NCBI RefSeq assembly: GCF_051200875.1
Contig: NZ_CP195191.1
Span: 2,790,001-2,854,000, forward strand
Reading direction: 5' to 3'
Origin: Pseudotabrizicola sp051200875
Lineage (GTDB): Bacteria > Pseudomonadota > Alphaproteobacteria > Rhodobacterales > Rhodobacteraceae
Length of the DNA stretch: 64,000 nucleotides
Position 1 is the first letter of the stretch, and each line of letters begins with the position of its first letter. Shown piece by piece: positions 61,093 through 64,000 of this stretch. The notes beneath the pieces are model-generated. The model was not told where the DNA came from. It made no database searches and saw only the letters and a list, made by a program, of their open reading frames with translations. The position numbers and the translations under genes are program-made.

Positions 61093-61734
61093 TCAGACTC
61101 GGATTTCTTGGATCAGGCGCAGAAGAAAGCCCGTAAAAAGCAGCCCTGCGGTGGCCTGCAAGAGCCAACCTGCGCGCAAATAGGCTTTCGCGGCTGCGGG
61201 CGTGGAAAAGGCCAGCGCGTAGGCGAGGTGAATCGTAAAGTAGAGGGCGCAGGCCCCAATGCAGAGCAGAGCGACGTCGCTGCTTTCCGCCGTTGCGATC
61301 GGGAAAAGGCCAAGGATCGCGAGCCACGAGGTCAGGGCCTTTGGATTAAAGGCGTTGACCATCAGCGCGCGACGAAATCCGGTGGCAAAGCCTGCCCTTT
61401 CGGGGGCGGTGGGAAAGCGGGCGCTGCGGGATTTGTACCCAAGCCAAGCCGCCCGAAAGTATCGCAAGGCAAACCAGCCCAAAAGCCCGATTGCGGCCAC
61501 AGTCAAAAGGATTTGCGCGGTTGGAAGAATGCCGATCAGGGCGGAGAAGCCGAGGGTCATCCCAAGGCACCAGCCCGAAATCCCTAGGCCGACCCCACAG
61601 GCAGAGCCAAGGCCAGCCATTCGACCCGATCCCATCGACAGCGCAATTGTGGTCAGAACATTGGGGCCTGGCGTGACGATATTGGCGGCTAGGAAGCCCC
61701 AGACCGGAAGGAAATCGGCCAAGGGCAATGCCAT
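61093..61734 (-). CDS. LysE-family amino acid exporter
   Basis: A 213-residue protein with five or six hydrophobic helices and the RhtB/LysE motif PGPNVLTTIALSMGSGRMAG near residue 22, plus the NPKALTSW segment. These export amino acids such as lysine, threonine or homoserine; the substrate is unknown. The ATG begins one base after the stop of the upstream glutathione S-transferase gene. Confidence 0.9.
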   Translation of the reverse strand: MALPLADFLPVWGFLAANIVTPGPNVLTTIALSMGSGRMAGLGSACGVGLGISGWCLGMTLGFSALIGILPTAQILLTVAAIGLLGWFALRYFRAAWLGYKSRSARFPTAPERAGFATGFRRALMVNAFNPKALTSWLAILGLFPIATAESSDVALLCIGACALYFTIHLAYALAFSTPAAAKAYLRAGWLLQATAGLLFTGFLLRLIQEIRV

Positions 61735-61735
61735 C

Positions 61736-62341
61736 TTAGCCCTGTGGAATCGTTGCCTGCATGGACGGGCGCTTGGCGAAGGCTGCTTCCCAAGCCGCAA
61801 GTTTCTGGCGGCCTTTGCGCCAATCCCGGCTGCCATGCCGGAAATCAATGTAGCCGAGGGCGCAGGCGACGGCGATTTGGCCCATGTCCATCGGGCCGTT
61901 CAGATGGTCGATCCAGCGGGTTTCAAGAACATCCAGTGCCCGATCAATCTTGGACCATTGGCCTTCGACCCAAGGCGCATAGCGAATCTCTTCTGGGCGG
62001 ATCCGCGATTCGTAGACCATCAGCAGGGCGGCATCGAGGATGCCATCGGCTGTGGCTTCGACCGTCAGCGTGTCCCAGCGTTTTGCACCGTCGGGGTAAA
62101 AGCGCCCCTTGTTCGACGAATCGAGGAATTGGCAAATGACGCGGCTGTCATAAAGTGTAGGCCCGTCTTCGCGGCAAAGGGCGGGGATTTTGCCAAGTGG
62201 ATTCCGTTCGATCACGCCGGCATCGGGGGCAACCGGCGTGCCTGCGGCAGCGATCAATTCGATTCCTTCGATTCCAGCTTCGGCAATTAGGACAAGCACC
62301 TTGCGAACATAGGGCGAGGTGGGGGAGTGGAAGAGTTTCAT
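61736..62341 (-). CDS. Glutathione S-transferase family protein
   Basis: A 201-residue two-domain GST. The thioredoxin half contains KLFHSPTSPYVRKVLVLIAEAG and NPLGKIPALCREDGPTLYDSRVICQFLD (cis-Pro and glutathione gamma-Glu site); the helical half ends CALGYIDFRHGSRDWRKG. It probably conjugates glutathione to electrophiles. It begins in the stop of the upstream small gene (ATGA). Confidence 0.92.
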   Translation of the reverse strand: MKLFHSPTSPYVRKVLVLIAEAGIEGIELIAAAGTPVAPDAGVIERNPLGKIPALCREDGPTLYDSRVICQFLDSSNKGRFYPDGAKRWDTLTVEATADGILDAALLMVYESRIRPEEIRYAPWVEGQWSKIDRALDVLETRWIDHLNGPMDMGQIAVACALGYIDFRHGSRDWRKGRQKLAAWEAAFAKRPSMQATIPQG

Positions 62342-62634
62342 TCAATTTCCTTCAGGCGAAGCCGAGCCAATAGCCCGGCATCGAATTCATAGGTCTTGCC
62401 ACGGAATCGCAGGGTACGACGGATTCGCAGGGTGGCATTGCGCTGGCCGGGAGTATCCGCGGGCGCGTGGGATGTCACCCCCTCGCCCAAGTCATCTAAG
62501 GCATCTTCTGCCCGTTGGTCGGTGCGACCGGGCCAGCTATGGGCGGTCAGAGCGCGCTTTGCCGCCAAGCCGACCGCGGCAACCGCGCCAATCCGCAAGG
62601 CGAGTGGAAGCAAGGGGGCAAGGGGAAGTGGCAT
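62338..62634 (-). CDS. Small protein of unknown function with one hydrophobic helix
   Basis: A 98-residue protein. A hydrophobic N-terminus (PLAPLLPLALRIGAVAAVGLAA) is followed by a polar segment and a C-terminal RRTLRFRGKTYEFDAGLLARLRL. GGAGAAGGCC precedes ATG 62634. It overlaps the glutathione S-transferase gene by ATGA and is divergent from the MFS gene. I do not recognise it. Confidence 0.65.
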   Translation of the reverse strand: MPLPLAPLLPLALRIGAVAAVGLAAKRALTAHSWPGRTDQRAEDALDDLGEGVTSHAPADTPGQRNATLRIRRTLRFRGKTYEFDAGLLARLRLKEIE

Positions 62635-62772
62635 GGCCTTCTCCATTCTGGACCGCGCGGATGGTAGGCGCGGATTGCTGGCCTGTCCAATCAAACAATC
62701 GTCGGAAAAACAGGGTGTTGGCTGCTGGATGTTGGGGCATTTGGGCATTGACCGCGCAGGGTATGATCAGGA

Positions 62773-64000
62773 ATGCTGGCGCTTTACCGTATTGCGAGTA
62801 TCCACATGGCCGCGCCGCTTCTTGTTCGTAACCGGAATTACAGATTGTTGTTCGCGGCTGGTGCCTTGACCAACCTTGGAGATGGCATGGTGGCCTTGGC
62901 CCTGCCGTGGTTGGCGACGTTACTCACGCGCGACCCGATGGCAATTGCCACTGTGGCGGCAGCAAGCCGATTGCCTTGGCTGTTCTTTGCGATTCCTGCG
63001 GGTGTGATCGTTGATCGCACTGATCGGCGCAAGCTTGTGGCGCAGGCCGACATGCTACGGGCAGTATTGGTTGCAGCGATCTTGATGCTTGCCTTGGCTG
63101 GCCCGGTTCAAGGCGCGGTCTGGGTTCTTGCCGGGCTTGCCTTCTTGTTGGGTTCGGCCGAGGTTTTGCGGGACAATGCTGCCCAAACCATTTTGCCTTC
63201 GATTGTTGCCTCGGAAGACCTTGAAACGGCGAATGGTCAGTTGTGGAGCGCCGAACAATTGACCGGGCAGTTCCTTGGTCCGCCGTTGGCCGGTGCCCTG
63301 ATCGCGATTGGCATTGCCATCCCGTTCGGTGTTGATCTGGGAGCCTTGGTTCTGGCTGCGGGTTTGGTGTGGATGATTTCCTTGAAACCGCAAGTGGCAG
63401 CGCCTGGGCGGTTCTTTGCGGCGATGGCTGAAGGGATTCGGTTCATGCGAGGGGATCCGATGCTGCTGCGGCTGGCGGTGATCCTTGGCCTTTCGAACTT
63501 CCTTGCGATGGCTGTGCTGACTGTTCAGGTGCTTTTTGCGCAAGAGGTGCTGGGATTGACCGCCGCAGAATATGGGGTGGTCCTTTCTGTCGCGGCAGCG
63601 GGCGCGATGTCAGGTTCGCTTGGGGCCGGCCGGATGATCCGCCTTTTCGGGCGGCAAGCCTGTTTGTTTCTTGCACTGGCGGTCTGGATGGCTGGCTATG
63701 CCGCCGTCGGCCTGTGCCAAAGCGGTATGGCGATGGCAGCGAGTCTTTTTGCCATCATGGCAGCTGCGATGCTGTGGAACGTGATCACCGTGTCTTGGCG
63801 GCAAAGGCGAATTCCGGCCCCGATTCTGGGACGTGTGAACAGCATCTATCGCTTCTTCGGCTGGGGCTCGATGCCCTTGGGCGCGATGGCTGCTGGGCTG
63901 CTGGTTGCGGCTTTGGAAGCCGATTGGGGACGCGAGGTTGCCCTGCGCGCCCCGTTCATGTTTGCGGCTGGATTAAGCCTTGGGGTGCTTTTCTATGCAG
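62773..64000 (+). CDS. MFS transporter, 3' end beyond the window
   Basis: About 409 residues are visible, open at the right edge. Helices alternate with typical major facilitator loops: LFAAGALTNLGDGMVALALPW, the inter-helix 2-3 motif GVIVDRTDRRKLV (DRxDRR), and a second-half GRMIRLFGR. The best start is unclear: ATG 62773 or ATG 62806 just before MAAPLLVRNRNYRLLF. Related sequences act as drug or macrolide-type exporters; substrate unknown. Confidence 0.85.
   Translation, partial: MLALYRIASIHMAAPLLVRNRNYRLLFAAGALTNLGDGMVALALPWLATLLTRDPMAIATVAAASRLPWLFFAIPAGVIVDRTDRRKLVAQADMLRAVLVAAILMLALAGPVQGAVWVLAGLAFLLGSAEVLRDNAAQTILPSIVASEDLETANGQLWSAEQLTGQFLGPPLAGALIAIGIAIPFGVDLGALVLAAGLVWMISLKPQVAAPGRFFAAMAEGIRFMRGDPMLLRLAVILGLSNFLAMAVLTVQVLFAQEVLGLTAAEYGVVLSVAAAGAMSGSLGAGRMIRLFGRQACLFLALAVWMAGYAAVGLCQSGMAMAASLFAIMAAAMLWNVITVSWRQRRIPAPILGRVNSIYRFFGWGSMPLGAMAAGLLVAALEADWGREVALRAPFMFAAGLSLGVLFYA

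Noticed and set aside
1..64000. CRISPR array, insertion sequence, prophage or integron
   Set aside because: No regularly spaced repeats with unique spacers, no transposase or integrase motif and no att-like duplication was seen.

Overview
The window is a contiguous piece of a GC-rich alphaproteobacterial chromosome, most likely from the family Rhodobacteraceae. This rests on gene content and order: a petABC bc1 operon with a separate petP-petR pair, an FzlA-type division protein, a stand-alone Hint-domain protein, an NDUFA9-like protein followed by uppP, a histone-deacetylase-like gene in front of xseB-ispA-dxs, and GTG/TTG starts with 4-base start/stop overlaps throughout. It is core-genome-like. 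I see no insertion sequence, prophage, integrase, CRISPR array or rRNA. One tRNA (Leu, anticodon CAG) is present.

Layout. 0-6.7 kb: 5' part of a periplasmic peptidyl-prolyl isomerase, divergent secA, two envelope proteins, radC. 6.8-10.4 kb: dnaK-dnaJ with a heat-shock-like promoter, a 41-residue membrane protein, an SH3-like secreted protein. 10.9-20.3 kb: an ABC-2 polysaccharide-type permease, a CysQ-type phosphatase, four glycosyltransferases, galU and a two-domain sulfotransferase; read together they suggest synthesis of a sulfated surface glycan. 20.3-24.4 kb: ptsN, hpf, lptB-lptA-lptC, a short RNase D, tRNA-Leu. 24.5-33.8 kb: NDUFA9-like gene, uppP, then gltD, two small genes and gltB. 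33.9-37.5 kb: Hint protein, mtgA, fzlA and an AbrB-family membrane protein. 37.5-41.5 kb: an isoprenoid operon (deacetylase-like gene, xseB, ispA, dxs). 41.5-46.8 kb: petP-petR, ilvE, glyoxalase-like gene, ohr/ohrR, queG. 46.8-54.6 kb: aroC, EamA exporter, HU, amn, a methyltransferase, an epimerase-like gene, a poorly conserved patch, a four-helix oxidase-like protein, a PRC-barrel protein. 54.8-58.1 kb: TPP riboswitch with thiBPQ. 58.2-60.9 kb: petABC. 61.1-64 kb: LysE exporter, glutathione S-transferase, a small protein and a truncated MFS transporter.

The least explained signals are: a 19-bp inverted-repeat operator (AGGTNA-N7-TGACCT) present three times ahead of gltD and once, degenerate, ahead of the next gene; a dispersed element of about 55 bp rich in CCGTGG found in three intergenic gaps; the glycan/sulfotransferase locus; an ECF-type GGAAC-N16-CGTT promoter before the PRC-barrel gene; and a structured 480-bp gap next to ohr. 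All identifications come from reading the translated sequence; no database search was run.
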